DNA of 64,000 bases, from the NCBI GenBank assembly GCA_963556255.1, contig OY744605.1, forward strand, positions 38,721,108 through 38,785,107, read 5' to 3'. Below the pieces are notes generated by a model. The model saw only the letters and a list, made by a program, of their open reading frames with translations, had not been told where the DNA came from and searched no databases. Shown piece by piece: positions 35,271 through 48,434 of this stretch. How positions within the stretch are numbered: position 1 is the stretch's first letter; every line of letters starts with the position of its first letter. The DNA comes from Allolobophora icterica. Lineage: Eukaryota > Annelida > Clitellata > Crassiclitellata > Lumbricidae. A program made the translations under genes and the position numbers.

Positions 35271-35577
35271 CGGAATCAACTTTGACCCAGCGATCCTGTT
35301 TTGAATGAAGCATGATATTGGCCCTAAACGTGCACTTGAAAGGAACCGTGCAATGGGAGAACAACCTGTGGCTCTGGATGGACGGACAATTATAGTACTA
35401 ATCGGCTCCGAATCCGGGGATTGGACACAAGTGTCATTCGGAATCCCGCAAGACTTAGGACTCAATACCGCTTGTTTACATACACTATACGACTAAAATG
35501 ACTCAATTCGTTTCTGATCTGGGAGCGCGGATTCAGCATTATGTATGCATGCATACATGTATGTATTCATCGATGTA

Positions 35578-36609
35578 TGTATGTATGTATGTATGTATGT
35601 ATGTATTATTATTAGTAAACTTCTATTGCGCCGGTGTCTAATGCACAAGGCATCAACCGATGGCACACCAGAACCAAGCCGTAATCAGGTCGATATCCAG
35701 AAGGTCAGTCCGTAAGACAGAGAGGTAGCCTATGGTGGATAAGCAATTTGAAAGAGGTAAGTTTTAAGTTGGGAACGAAATGACACAAGCGACTGAGCAG
35801 AGCACACGGACACAGGGAGAGAGTTCCAAAAACTAGGTCCAGCAACTGAAAAAGCTCGTTCACCAAGAACAGTTCTGGATTTAGGTATGACAAGACAAAT
35901 ATAATCAGATGCCCGTGTTGAATAATGATAAGTCTGGGGAGTAAGAACTGATTTTAAGTATTGTGGCTGGCCAGAATTTAAAGTTTTATAAACGATGAGC
36001 CCCAATTTGAACCTAATTCTTTGCTGAATAGGAAGCCAATGCAAGGATTTAAGCACAGGGGTAATATGTTCGTATTTTGATGTATTAGTTATGGCTCTAG
36101 CCAAAGAGTTCTGCGCTCTCTGCAGCTTCAGGATGTTTGCCCTAGTGATACCAGTAAGAAGCGAGTTACAGTAATCTAAGCGACTGGAAACCAATGCATT
36201 TGCAAGAGATATCCTAGCAGACATGGGCACATAACGCCTAATTCTGCGAATATCACGAATGAACATATATGATGCCTTACAAATACTGTTAACATGGGTG
36301 GTGAGAGACATGGTAGAATTGAAAACAACGCCTAAGTTACGAGCATTATCAGCCAGCTCAACAATTGAGTCACCAAGTTTCAATAACTTAAGCTGATCAA
36401 ATTTTTTAAGTTGCTGCGGAGTGCCAAATAGCAGAAATTCAGTCTTTGATGGGTTAAGGAGCAGTTTATTGGCCGCCATCCAAGACTGTACCTCATCAAA
36501 GACAGCAGACAACAGCTGCACAGATGAATCACATGATAGACTGTCAAATGAAATGTAGATTTGAGTATCATCAGCATAGAAATGATATCCCAGTGAATGA
36601 TTACCCAGC
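35578..36609 (-). mobile_element. L2/CR1-type LINE, 3' half (interrupted by a 3.7 kb hAT)
   Basis: From 36609 the minus strand encodes GYHFYADDTQIY (catalytic box), NPSKTEFLLFGTPQQL, LGVVFNSTMSLTTHVN, SSRLDYCNSLL, LHWLPIQQRIRFK and a FRSQLKTYLF end at 35730, a near-intact C-terminal RT region. The 3' tail is an (ATAC)n repeat near 35578-35612. Its upstream half lies at 40337-40530: both flank the hAT at the shared 8-bp target. Confidence 0.92.
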
Positions 36610-36660
36610 AATGTTCCCATGGGCGCCTCGAGACGTACGCACGTACGCAAGTGCGTACAG

Positions 36661-37818
36661 GGTTCAGGGGGCTTTCACCTCCGGACGATTCACCTCTAGG
36701 GGTATTCACCTCCGGACGTTTCACCTCCGGACGTTTCACCTCCGGACGATTCACCTCTAGGGGCTTTCACCTCTAGGGGCTTTCACCTCTAGGGGCTTTC
36801 ACCTCCAAATGTAAAATGAGACCTTTTGAAGAGATTTATTTACGCCGAAAACTTAACAGACAACATACAAACTACCTTACCTCGTTTAGAAGCGCCGTAT
36901 TCCAACAAATCAGCCATTCTGTCAGACGACAAGTTCACTTTTGAATGTCTGTTTCTTACTTACTTAAAATACGTTTATTTAACGACGCCGTCATATCAAA
37001 GATGATTGACGTCAGAATGTCTGTTTCTCTTGTTGGATGCTTAAATACTGCACACCGTGGTATTATATAATTACTTCTCGTTAAGAGCCTACAATTTAGA
37101 AATTGTTCCATAATCTTCTTATCTAAATTCATTTCTTATGCGCCTATGGTTAATTATGGTTAATTAGGGCATACATTGGTCCTGCTCTATGGAATCAACT
37201 TCCTCCATTGACACGTGCCTCTTTATTAGCTGGTGGCCCAAGTGCCTCGTTCCGCTGTCTTAAAACCACTTTCTATTCACTGGGTCTTTCGCACTGGGAG
37301 CGCCTCTGATTAGCGAATACTGTGAGAGGCGCTTTATAAATGTTTAGATACAATACAATACAATACAATACAGTCACTGGCACGCGAATTGGTCTGTCCT
37401 TATCATCTTCCGTTATCAGGTTATTAGGTGTCTACTTAGCTAGGTTCTAGAAGCTTTCATTGTCTTCTTATCTCATTCATTTCTTGTGTTCGAAATCTGC
37501 TTCATTAGTTGCATAGTTTGCATGTTGACACTAAGAAATCTACTTCATAATTAGTTTCATAGTTTATATGTTGTCTGTTATGTTTTCGGCGTAAATAACT
37601 TGCGTAAATAAATCTCTTCAAAAGGTCTCATTTTACATTTGGAGGTGAAAGCCCCTAGAGGTGAAAGCCCCTAGAGGTGGAAGCCCCTAGAGGTGAAAGC
37701 CCCTAGAGGTGAAAGCCCCTAGAGGTGAATCGTCCGGAGGTGAAACGTCCGGAGGTGAAACGTCCGGAGGTGAATACCCCTAGAGGTGAATCGTCCGGAG
37801 GTGAAAGCCCCTGATACC
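36661..37818. mobile_element. Foldback element with mirrored 15-bp minisatellite arms
   Basis: Inverted ends (GGTTCAGGGGGCTTTCACC and the complement of GGTGAAAGCCCCTGATACC) flanked by an 8-bp duplication GCGTACAG at 36653-36660 and 37819-37826. Each arm has an array of ~15-bp units in two flavours (CACCTCCGGACGTTT and CACCTCTAGGGGCTT) followed by about 80 bp of unique inverted sequence (36808-36890 pairing with 37565-37650). The order of unit flavours is mirrored exactly, except for two extra units in the right arm. No coding capacity; the interior holds an L2 tail. Confidence 0.92.
37175..37372 (+). mobile_element. L2/CR1 LINE 3' end with (ATACA)n tail, inside the foldback element
   Basis: The plus strand reads IGPALWNQLPPLTRA and LGLSHWERL, the last residues of L2 ORF2, then GAGAGGCGCTTTATAAATG and an (ATACA)n tail. 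Closest to the copies at 48.4 and 61.7 kb. Confidence 0.9.
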
Positions 37819-37826
37819 GCGTACAG

Positions 37827-38667
37827 CGCGAACGGCTAAGAAATAAAAAATTACAAATAAATAAGAGATTATAAAATTATTATTAATAACTTAGGTACTA
37901 GTTTTAATATTAGGTAAACTAACAGTCTAACACCATCTAGTGAATTAGTAGACTAAGTACGGTAACTTACTAACTTGTAAAGCGTAGTGTGACGTTATTA
38001 TTTACAGCGGTTCTTTTTCAATAATTAATCTTCAAGACTTCAAGTATGATCTGTAGGTCTATTGTTGGACCTTGTTGGTTAGAAATCTAAATTAAGTCTT
38101 ATATCACAAAATAACAAGCAGCGGACCACCCCCAAAACTAATTCGACAAACCCTATTAAATTTTCGAAATGCTTCTGCTCGTAGTCGTATACCATCATTA
38201 GACGAGGCATACAGTTTTACGGGGCATCAAAGGAAATTACCGGATGGTGATGGTAGGTGAAATTTGTTCTTTGCAAAAAAAATTTAAAATTTACTTTAAT
38301 TTTTTTTCAGAAATTTGTTTGAGCTTTTACAGAAATAGACTAGGCCTATTATAAACTTTTCAAAATTGAGAAAAACCATATAAAAAACTTAGTTGAATAG
38401 TTGATAAGTGGTTAAATGAACTGGCGTGTCTCTAATGCTTGGTTGGCATTGGTGAGTTAAAACTTATAGTCGGAGGGTCTATGGAATTCCTTGGTTATGA
38501 GAAATTCGCACCAAATAATCGATAGAACTATTTATCGGTTTGTAGGCCTGCACGGTAAAATAGATGTCATGTTAATTAGGCCTACACGTAATGCAAACTG
38601 CGTAGGTTAACTTAATATTTCGCTTAAAAATTTATTAACTTGTTGCAGGACTTCAAAATGCTAGTGA
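37827..38667. other. Interior of the hAT, no gene recognised
   Basis: AT-rich sequence between the foldback element and the OTU-like fragment. A splice-acceptor-like tract (TTAACTTGTTGCAG) ends near 38648. Confidence 0.4.
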
Positions 38668-39218
38668 AGTTGCGGATTATACATTTCTCAAATCAGCAAG
38701 CTCCACAGTAGACGTGTTGGTGATGGCCAATATCTTTTCAGGTGTTTCGCTGTGTGCACAGATTTGTCGTTACAAAAGTCCAGTAGAAAACGCAAGGGCA
38801 TGCTATGCTCAACAGCTGCAAAAATTAAGGAAATAAGAATTGCTGATACATTGAGACAGAAAGTTGTAGAGTTCCTGGAATTAAATGCAGCCGATATTAT
38901 GACAGTAGGAAAAGATTTGACGTTTTTGCTTGATAAAGATATTGGTAAAAGTTATTTGTCACTCGAACATCGTATTGAGGCTATGAGGAGAAAGGACGAA
39001 TATGGTGGGTTTCTAGAAATTGCAGCATTGTCTTAGGCTACCTCGGTAATGTTCCAGTGCAGATTTATTGCAACAATCTTAAAGAGGGCAGGAACAATGA
39101 TTACTCTGTTTGCCAAGTTTACTCCGTTGAACTATGAAACAACTTGTAGCAAAGAAAGCATAAATTTGCTATACTACATGGACACCAAAGAAAAACCTGG
39201 ACATTAGCTTCAGAATTA
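38668..39218 (+). pseudogene. OTU-like cysteine protease fragment, catalytic Cys replaced by Tyr
   Basis: The frame through 38719-39036 reads GDGQYLFRCF where OTU deubiquitinases have GDGNCLFRAL, then IADTLRQKVVEFLELN, the usual helix. After AMRRKDEYGGFLEIAALS, resembling the EWGGELELRALS block, a stop and one-base frameshift occur, and the next frame reads YLGNVPVQIYC. Near 39175 another frame reads NLLYYMDTKEKPGH, fitting the strand before the catalytic His. Tyr in place of Cys and the breaks mean no protease activity. OTU domains occur in several transposons and viruses; whether this belonged to the surrounding hAT or to a captured element is unclear. Confidence 0.5.
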
Positions 39219-39244
39219 GCATCAAGATTACTACTGACTTAAAA

Positions 39245-39300
39245 AAATTTGCCATAGGCTTAATATGGGCACCTGCCCATATTAAGCCTATGGCAAATTT
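39245..39300. repeat. Perfect 56-bp palindrome
   Basis: Two 27-bp arms (39245-39271 and 39274-39300) are exact reverse complements around CC. A partial third copy (CCTATGGGCACCTGCCCATATTAAG region) follows at about 39304-39330. Confidence 0.98.
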
Positions 39301-39553
39301 GGGCCTATGGGCACCTGCCCATATTAAGGCAGGAGAATTATGTCCATATTGGGCTGGCACCTATGGCATGCTTCAGTCAGCTATACAAAACTGTAGTATC
39401 AAGATCACCTATTACCGCCCATCAACGTTATCAGAAATTGAGTAATTCCGTCATTTCAATAGCTTAAACGTTCACCAAATCGTTTCCATATTTCGAAAGA
39501 TTTTCTTGAATGAGCAGGGGCCACAGACCCCTTCCCAAGCCCCTCCCCTCAGT

Positions 39554-39679
39554 GTTTCGGAGGACTATTCGGTAGCGTGTACTCACCTCTAGTTTGTTTC
39601 GGAAAACTAACCGGTAGCGTGTACTCACCTCTAATTTGTTTCGGAAAACTAACCTGTAGCGCTTACTCACCTCTAATTT
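39554..39679. repeat. 42-bp tandem repeat, three copies
   Basis: Units begin GTTTCGGA at 39554, 39596 and 39638 and contain GGTAGCGTGTACTCACCTCTA. The following TTTTACCACTACAG resembles a hAT end. Confidence 0.92.
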
Positions 39680-40336
39680 TACCACTACAGCCCTGAAGAT
39701 TAGACGTTGATGTACAGATGCTCGGGCAAGCAGCCTCAGCGTGCAATTGCATCATCACAAAGTTTTTAAGAAATTTCTACTGGTGGGGATATTTTGAAAA
39801 AAGACACGTTTCGTGTGTTATTTAAGTCGAAAAGTATTGAATTAGAGATGTTGGGAAAAGGACACATTTGTAGCTAATGCAGAAAGCGCCATAATGACTC
39901 GTTATTATTGAGAAAATTCAACTTCAAGCCTCAAGGTCATAATAAAACAAACTCAGATTTGTATAATTTCTTCAATGTTGGCGACTGGTGGGACTAAAAA
40001 GGACACAATCCACTGGTCGGGAACTTGAGAGGGCTGGTGGGGAATTTGCACACCAGTTTACATGTTGAAAAATCCGCTGCTGACCCATGCTTGCATGGAA
40101 AATAATGCTCAAGTTATTATTATAGTTGCCTGTACTTCAGGTATCCAAAATAGCCTTAATTTAGCCCCAAATACTCCCAGGAGCGCTGGGGGAGCTTACG
40201 ACGCTCCCCCAGACCCCCTAATCGCTAGTAGCTCGCTTCGCTCGCGGTTCGCTTTGCTCACCTCGTTCCCGGTCTACGCGTGATCTCATCCTTGTGCGTA
40301 CACAAAAAAAATCCTGGAGGCGCCCCTGAATGTTCC

Positions 40337-40530
40337 TAATGGTGTGGTGTATAACGCAAACAAAAGAGGACCAAGCACAGAACCCTGTGGAACACCACAT
40401 GCCAACAAAGTACTACCTGAATAATTACCATTTAAATACACTGATTGAGTGCGTGGGCTAAGATAAGTACTAAACCAATTTAGTGCAGGACCAGAGATCC
40501 CAAACCAGTGCTCGTATGTAGACTTTGAAT
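40337..40530 (-). mobile_element. L2/CR1-type LINE, upstream half of the RT split by the hAT
   Basis: The minus strand reads FGISGPALNWFSTYL, SVYLNGNYSGSTLLACGVPQ and QGSVLGPLLFALYTTP, ending at the hAT boundary. The reading continues in the copy at 36609 with the same target bases shared. The 5' side is truncated in a TATA-rich patch near 40530. Confidence 0.9.
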
Positions 40531-43133
40531 CTATGTATGTATGTATGTTTATGTATATACGATATATATATATATACATCCTTGCATTCATGTATGTGGA
40601 CGCTTACTATAGCTCCTTTTCAGTACCTCCCAAAGGTGTTGCCAAATCAAACTAAACGATGTTACAGTCGTTAAGAACAAAAGTTTTCATCAATAACCTA
40701 ACAGTGCGCAGATTAGTAGAAGTCACCAGTGGCGAACTCCCGCAGACACGTAGAGCCCAACCGATGGATTTTCATTCAGATCTGAGAGTAGACTCGATGT
40801 TCTGTGCTTTTCGACTACGCAGCGTCGAAGAAGAGGAGCGACGACAGGTGAAGAAAGTCTCTGCACACGAACCCCAACAGACAGCAGTCCTTCGGCGATG
40901 GTAGAAGACGGACGTCACCGGGCATCCCTCTGCCACTGGATCTGTGAGGGATCACATTGCTGAATGAGGTTCTGTGATTGGTTTCAGCAGCTCGTCGTCC
41001 GTAATCTGGGTGTGCTGATAAAAGAACACTTTACCGATCATGAAAACTATCTTTGGAGGACTTTCTTCTTAGACAACCAATTGCGCCTGCTACGAGTCAT
41101 CCTACGAACTCACCAAAACCTCACCTCCTACTACCTCTCCACAAGTCTTTCACTGGAAATTGAAAACACTGCTGTGGCACAAATTCTATCCGGATTCTTT
41201 ATCTTCCTCTTAGCCTACCTCTCTTCTTTGTTCTTTGTGCTGTCGGCTCTAGGAGCCCTAGCGATCGTCATGCCACACAGTCTCCGTTGCCGTCTTGCTA
41301 CTTCTCCCAGTAGCCCTTGAGTCGCGCTTTGGCCTGGGAGTCCCACCTCAGCGCTCCGGCCTGGGAGTCCCTCCATCCGTGACCATCGGCGTGGTTTGGT
41401 GTGTGGCATGACGATTTTCTTGGCATGATTAACAGGGGTGGTTTGCCATTGCCTTCCCCTGGTTTTGCCTGCCGTGCCCGTTCGTTCCCCTTCCTAGGAA
41501 GGGTACCAACGGTCCGCACCACGAGAAGGTGGGCACGGAGGACTTTGGTTCACCAGCCCAGGTCGGATCCGAGTCTACGCTCATCAGAGTCGTCGGTCAG
41601 GTCGCCTCCCTGCTTTACTCTGTACCAGAGTGACTGGTGAACCTTTGCGGACCTACCTCTCTAGCCGATTAAATTTTACACATCATTCATTTTAGCCGTC
41701 TGATTGTCTGCCTACCTGACCCTTCGGATCTTGACCTGGAACTGATTTAATTAGACCCTACCTGTTCATCGATTTTACTTTAACTAAGCGCCTATGAATA
41801 AGTTGGTTCCCGAGCGCAATCTGCCATTCAGCGCAGCAGTTAGGCCTATCTTCATTCACTCGTTTATCTTAATGCGCTTGGATTCTTACAATTTAAACCT
41901 CGCGGGTCTGCCAGGGTTACCAAGGTTACCATGGTAACCCTGGCAGGCCTGCCATAGTGTATTAGTGACCATGACGCGTTGGTCCAAGAGCAAATAGAGC
42001 ATGCTGAGTTATAGTCAGTTAAACTCAAAAGAGTATATTGAGGAAATAAACAAAGTCAACTTTTCGTGGCTAATACCAATCTTTAAATCATCAAACATTG
42101 GTAGCACAAAACAATAAGAATACGAAAAAAACTCTAACACTTACGGTGTTTGAAATAAAAAGCAATCTAACAAAATACAAAGCAATCTGACAACATCATT
42201 ATCAAGTGAAAGACATAACTAGGCCTAAAACCTACATAATTAAAAAGGTCAACAATTTCTTTTAATCTGAGGTATAAAAACAAGTTACACGACAAAAATT
42301 TGTTTCTTCTTACACGGCTCTGCTTCTAATTTTAAACACAATGAAATATGGATATATTTCTGTCACCGACGACCATCGGCTATAATTTGCTGGAAGTGTA
42401 TTATTTTCTTTCGTCACCAAGTGCCGCCAATTGTTCTCGGAGAAATGACAGCAGTCGCCTCCAGGAATGATCTTGTGCTACGCAGTGTGCTTTAGTTTCC
42501 CCTCCGAACACCGCCACTTTTCCTGTGAAATTGTTTCATCAGCATTTAGCAAGTAGGCTTCAAAGTCTACAAACTCTGATTTTATAAGCTCATAGATTAT
42601 TGTTGTATGCATTTCACAGGGACCAGAACCTCCAAGCATGGCCGATGTCATGGGAAAGGGGCGAGACCAGCAAAGACGTGATGGATGCAAAGGGATACCA
42701 AACCAAATAAAATTGCACCTTGCACTACATTTAATTTGTATTTTGTCTATCTTTCTTTGAATTACGCCCGCAATACCATCTTGTAGCGCTTATACACACA
42801 GGCTACAAATGCAGAGCCACGCGATACACTAGGCCTATACTTCGCTGGAAAAGGCAAGATAAAAGACTTGGCTTTGGCTAATCACTAACAAGGTTAATTT
42901 TCTTCTCGCCTGTCTTACGTTTTCCTAAGTCCACGGACAGGCTACAAATTCCTGTTCTACGGACACTTGGCACCTCGACGAAAAGTTGGACGTGCCTCAT
43001 CTTCTACCAATGAAGGACAGCTTGGCGATAGCGTCATCGTGTGTACGAGCACTGTCACATGTAGTCGCTCTCTACCCTATCAATGCAACTTGTTTCAGAG
43101 ACTCTGGTTATCCATGACATCAATAAACTATCA
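40531..43133. other. No gene recognised; probable decayed repeats
   Basis: 41280-41640 is GC-richer, with repeated GGCCTGGGAGTCCC(T/A) and an LPSPGFAC-type frame shared with nothing known to me. 41905-41955 contains a short inverted motif (GGTCTGCCAGGGTTACC / GGTAACCCTGGCAGGCC). Otherwise AT-rich and non-coding. Confidence 0.35.
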
Positions 43134-43141
43134 ACGGGAAT

Positions 43142-43957
43142 TAAGGCTGCTGATTAATCGCAGTTAACGCAAGCGATTAACGCGTTAAATTTTCCGGACG
43201 ATTAACGCGATTAAAAAAATTAATCGCGATTAAATTTTAATCGCAAACACACAGTTTTGGATAGGAATTTACCGAACGCTGCAATGCGTTCGGTGTAACT
43301 GCCTAAGCCAAAAGTATTTGGCCGAGATTGGGCTTAATTCACTCAGTTGTTTTGGGCGAACTCGTAGGCAATGAAAAGAATTTCCTGTTAATGGCGGTGT
43401 AGACTAGTTATCCAAATTCGTCCTTCCTGTGAAAGTTTCTGTGCATGTAGTTTAATCTTCGTTCGCATTATATCTTCTAGCGGGTATTAATCATCTATAA
43501 AATGTCGGAGAAAAAGAGCGAGAAAGAAGTCGAACGATCTATAATGAACGTTCGTTTATTTTTAAAACGGCAGATACGATGGTTCACCTAAGACACTTGC
43601 AGAGTTAGCACAGAAATATCTAGGGTCGGCAGCAACACTGTTCCGTGCGAATGACTGTTTTCTGCTGCTGGAAACATTCTTAATAAGAAACGTTCAGCAC
43701 TCTCACTTGACCATGTGAACAAGTTAGTCTGTCTCAAAAATGGCTGAAACAGGACTTATAAAAAACAGAAAGTGGATGAACTTGTTATTAACATATATGT
43801 AGAATTACGAACATTGACGTTTTAACTTTGAATTCACTGCTGTTTACTATTGTGTAAACGATTCTCATGATGCGATTAATCGCAAGATTAATCGCGATTA
43901 TTTTTTTTAATCGCAAGATTAATCGCGATTAAAAATTTTAATCGTTGAGCAGCCCTA
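43142..43957 (+). mobile_element. hAT-type element with ATTAATCG-rich subterminal repeats (816 bp)
   Basis: Ends TAAGGCTGCT and AGCAGCCCTA are inverted repeats, and ACGGGAAT is duplicated at 43134-43141 and 43958-43965. Subterminal regions (43150-43250 and 43870-43945) are packed with GATTAATCGCGATTA palindromes. A transposase end survives on the plus strand: FSAAGNILNKKRSALSLDHV, then NKLVCLKN, the hAT dimerisation signature. The rest is deleted. Confidence 0.93.
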
Positions 43958-43965
43958 ACGGGAAT

Positions 43966-45250
<1,285 letters not shown>

Positions 45251-45257
45251 TGACATA

Positions 45258-45790
45258 ACATAATATAACATAGTTCTTATTCTATCTTATCTCATATCAT
45301 TACATACAGAAAAATAAAATAAAAAATAATTAGTACTGGGCAAGCTTAAATAGGTTAGGTACATGTATCATCTGGATGGGACACAATTGGGAGATCCAAA
45401 AGGGACTAATGTCCCGTTAAGTATTAACCCTCAGGTAACATCATCAGAGATAGAGATAGTTCAAGACGTTTCAGTAAATATTATTAATTAAGAGCATTGC
45501 AAGGAGTCAGACTCCGAAATTCTCAAGTCCCAAAACCATTAGGATCATCATTAGTTACATAACTTCAATTACAGGTGGAGCTTAGCTAAAGATAAGATCA
45601 AGAAGGAGAGGAGATAAGAGAAGCTTAGAACTAGACAAAAACAAGAAATAGGCTTAAGTAGACGAGATTCAGACATATTAAACAAAGACATAGAATGAAA
45701 CAATAAAACTAGAGACAAAGGAGAAACCTCAGCTCGGCCAAGAACACATGACCGGATATTACACAAAGCTGATAGCTTAATGAGAAAGAC
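45258..45790 (-). mobile_element. LINE 3' region fragment (related to 47395-47710)
   Basis: Shares with 47395-47710 an ordered set of phrases: GGATGGGA(C/T)ACAA(T/C)TGGGAGAT, then GGGACTAAT, then CTCAGGT/CCCAGGTGGTAACATCAT. Read leftward it ends in a TATTATGTTATG tail. It interrupts the TTACGTCA satellite. Confidence 0.5.
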
Positions 45791-45829
45791 TTTCTTGGTC
45801 AGGATGTTGTATTTGAATTTGTATTTGAA

Positions 45830-45945
45830 TTAAACCGGAAACTGTAACTTGCAAACTGCTCATTTACATGTATGTACACCAGAGTGCGTTTTCTCAACTG
45901 GTTAGAATAAAGAATATTCATACATACTTACTTACTTATTTCAGT
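45830..45945 (+). mobile_element. LINE/SINE 3' end with (TACT)n tail
   Basis: CACCAGAGTGCGTTTTCTCA, AATAAAG and (TACTTACT): same family of 3' end as 28905-29010 (-). Confidence 0.6.
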
Positions 45946-46309
45946 TAATGGTCATTTAAGTACATTCGTAATGATTTTTAAAGACAAAGTAATCAAACTG
46001 CGTACTGCCCAAGGCAGTTTATTCCAAATTACAGGACCCACGTACTTGTTCGAGTACCTCCTAGTTAGTGCGGATAATTACAGATCGGATAGTGTCCTTA
46101 GCCCTGGTATTGTGACTGTGGCCGTCCTTAGTAAAAGTGTAATAATCGGTGAAGTCTGTCGGTAGGGAATCGAAACATAAAAACCCTAATCTGCAATTGT
46201 TTTATCTGTTCATTGTTCAGAATACTCATTTGCCGAAATAGGAGAGACTCTAGGCATTGGGCCTATACTTGCTTTTAGTGATTAGATACATCACAGCTGT
46301 GTCTTACCC

Positions 46310-46906
<597 letters not shown>

Positions 46907-47063
46907 GCACTCTATGCTCTTTCTTAATTATTGGTTACTTAATATATCTATCTTTCAGTGACGTCATCGACAACGTAAATTACATAGGTAAATAGCTACT
47001 CAATAGCAAATTCTGAACGATACTGAAACGGTAAAAGCGTAAAAGCAATAAAAAGTTACAAAC

Positions 47064-47268
47064 CAATAAATTTGGCATAGCAGACACGACAATGTGGCGT
47101 ATAGGGTAGCTCAATAAGATGGCCAGCTTTCGGGTAGAATAGGACTTCATAATTCGTCTTTCCGTAAACTTTAAATCTCTCAATTATTGCTTCAAAGTTA
47201 CAGAGAGGAGTCAGAGAATCGTCTCCACCATAAATCAGCAAGAAATGTGCGTTCTCTGCAGTTTCCAC
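47064..47268 (-). CDS. ACOT/BAAT-family thioesterase copy 2, exon 6 (catalytic Asp and His)
   Basis: 205 bp between acceptor AATAG (47270-47269) and donor GTTTGT. It encodes VETAENAHFLLIYGGDD, with the catalytic Asp in the family's GxDD motif, and VLFYPKAGHLIELPYTPHC with the catalytic His in AGH. It continues as CRVCYAKFIG, matching the CRASLHALVG region. One exon of about 100 bp must lie between exon 5 and this one and a final exon after it; I could not identify either. Confidence 0.92.
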
Positions 47269-47394
47269 CTATTGTACAGTTACATAATCCAATGTAAATC
47301 ACCCAAAATTATGTAAAAGACAAATTGAGATCCATAAGACAGGTTTAACATGTGCAGTTTTTACTTGAGTATGCATGTATATGTACATAGCATA

Positions 47395-47710
47395 ACACAA
47401 TATAGCTCTTTATTGTATCTCATCATATGTTGTTTAATACAGGAAGTGAGAACAATGATATTTTAATACAAGGCACAAATAGTAATCAAAGTTAAATTGG
47501 TTAAGTAACTGTATCAGCCGGATGGGATACAACTGGGAGATACATGAGGGACTAATTCCCGTTGAGATGGACCCCCAGGTGGTAACATCATAGTCAGTAA
47601 AATTAATGATGGCATTGCAAGAAGTCAAGCTCCATAATTCTTAAGTACCAAAACCATTTAGATAATTATTAGTAAAAAATCACTAACAGGTTAAACTTAA
47701 CTAAAGAAAT
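47395..47710 (-). mobile_element. LINE 3' region fragment
   Basis: Homologous phrase order to 45258-45790. No RT motif in this stretch. Confidence 0.5.
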
Positions 47711-47844
47711 ATCAATGAAAAGATAACAGATGAAAAAGAAGAAAAGAGAACAGGAAGAGTAACCTGGGAGATCCCCAGTGCATTTATATTAATAAGCTCG
47801 TCCGTACTATATACGACACATGCAAGCATCATACATAGGCCCAC

Positions 47845-47849
<5 letters not shown>

Positions 47850-47900
<51 letters not shown>
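47850..47900. repeat. (CA)n microsatellite
   Basis: About 50 bp of CA repeats. Confidence 0.98.
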
Positions 47901-47901
<1 letters not shown>

Positions 47902-48009
47902 TGCCTATGTACGTACGCACATTCCTAGTTTCAAATCAAATCGAAATCAAATCGTTTATTTTTATAACCAACCAGAATAAAATACATCATTAAAAGTTTT
48001 TTTCAATCA

Positions 48010-48434
48010 CTATGACCATAAAACCATTAAGGCTCAGCTTGAAGTCTTTCCTAAACAGAATTGGTAGGAATGCGATCCTGAAAATGAGTCAACGGCAGCA
48101 TTACCTACGATGGGACAAGACCAATTTGACAGAGTATTACGGTGTAGCTCGTGAGTTTCTGTGCGAGATCGGGTTACCTCAGTCATTTGCCCAGTGCTCA
48201 GTGGATTGCAGCAACGGTAACCACCAACATGCATTTGATTGCTCGTATCATGATAGCAATTATGCTCTTAATCAGTTCCGTAGAATTCAACATTATTCTT
48301 TAAAGCCTTTTTGGAATGAACATCTTGATGACATTAAGCTGAAGTCCATGTTTTGGGGTATGGTGTGGAAGGATGCAAGTCGTCCAAATTCAGGTGAAGT
48401 ATTACGTATAAAAGCATCTTGCTCTCTTAAATAT
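48010..48434 (+). mobile_element. LINE ORF2 linker region, left half (split by an L2)
   Basis: The plus strand reads LTEYYGVAREFLCEIGLPQ, ALNQFRRIQHYSLKPFWNEH and DIKLKSMFWGMVWKDASRP, the region between endonuclease and RT of a LINE (KPFWxxxLxxLKxxxxxxWxxWxxAGRP-type). The reading stops at the L2 3' tail and resumes at 49314. Confidence 0.7.

Larger units (their letters stand above)
36618..40328. mobile_element. hAT-type transposon (3.7 kb), heavily nested
   Basis: Left end CATGGGCGCCTCGAG and the complement of the right end (CAGGGGCGCCTCCAG) are inverted repeats. AATGTTCC is duplicated at 36610-36617 and 40329-40336. The same L2 reverse transcriptase reads on either side, so removing the insert and one target copy restores the L2. 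Inside are a foldback element (36661-37818), an OTU-like fragment (38668-39218), a 56-bp palindrome, a 42-bp tandem repeat and, near the right end, GCTCGCTTCGCTCGC-rich sequence. No hAT transposase was identified. Confidence 0.88.

Noticed and set aside
39480..39700. Separate complete hAT element ending TTTTACCACTACAG
   Set aside because: Only one end is visible and no 8-bp duplication could be matched.
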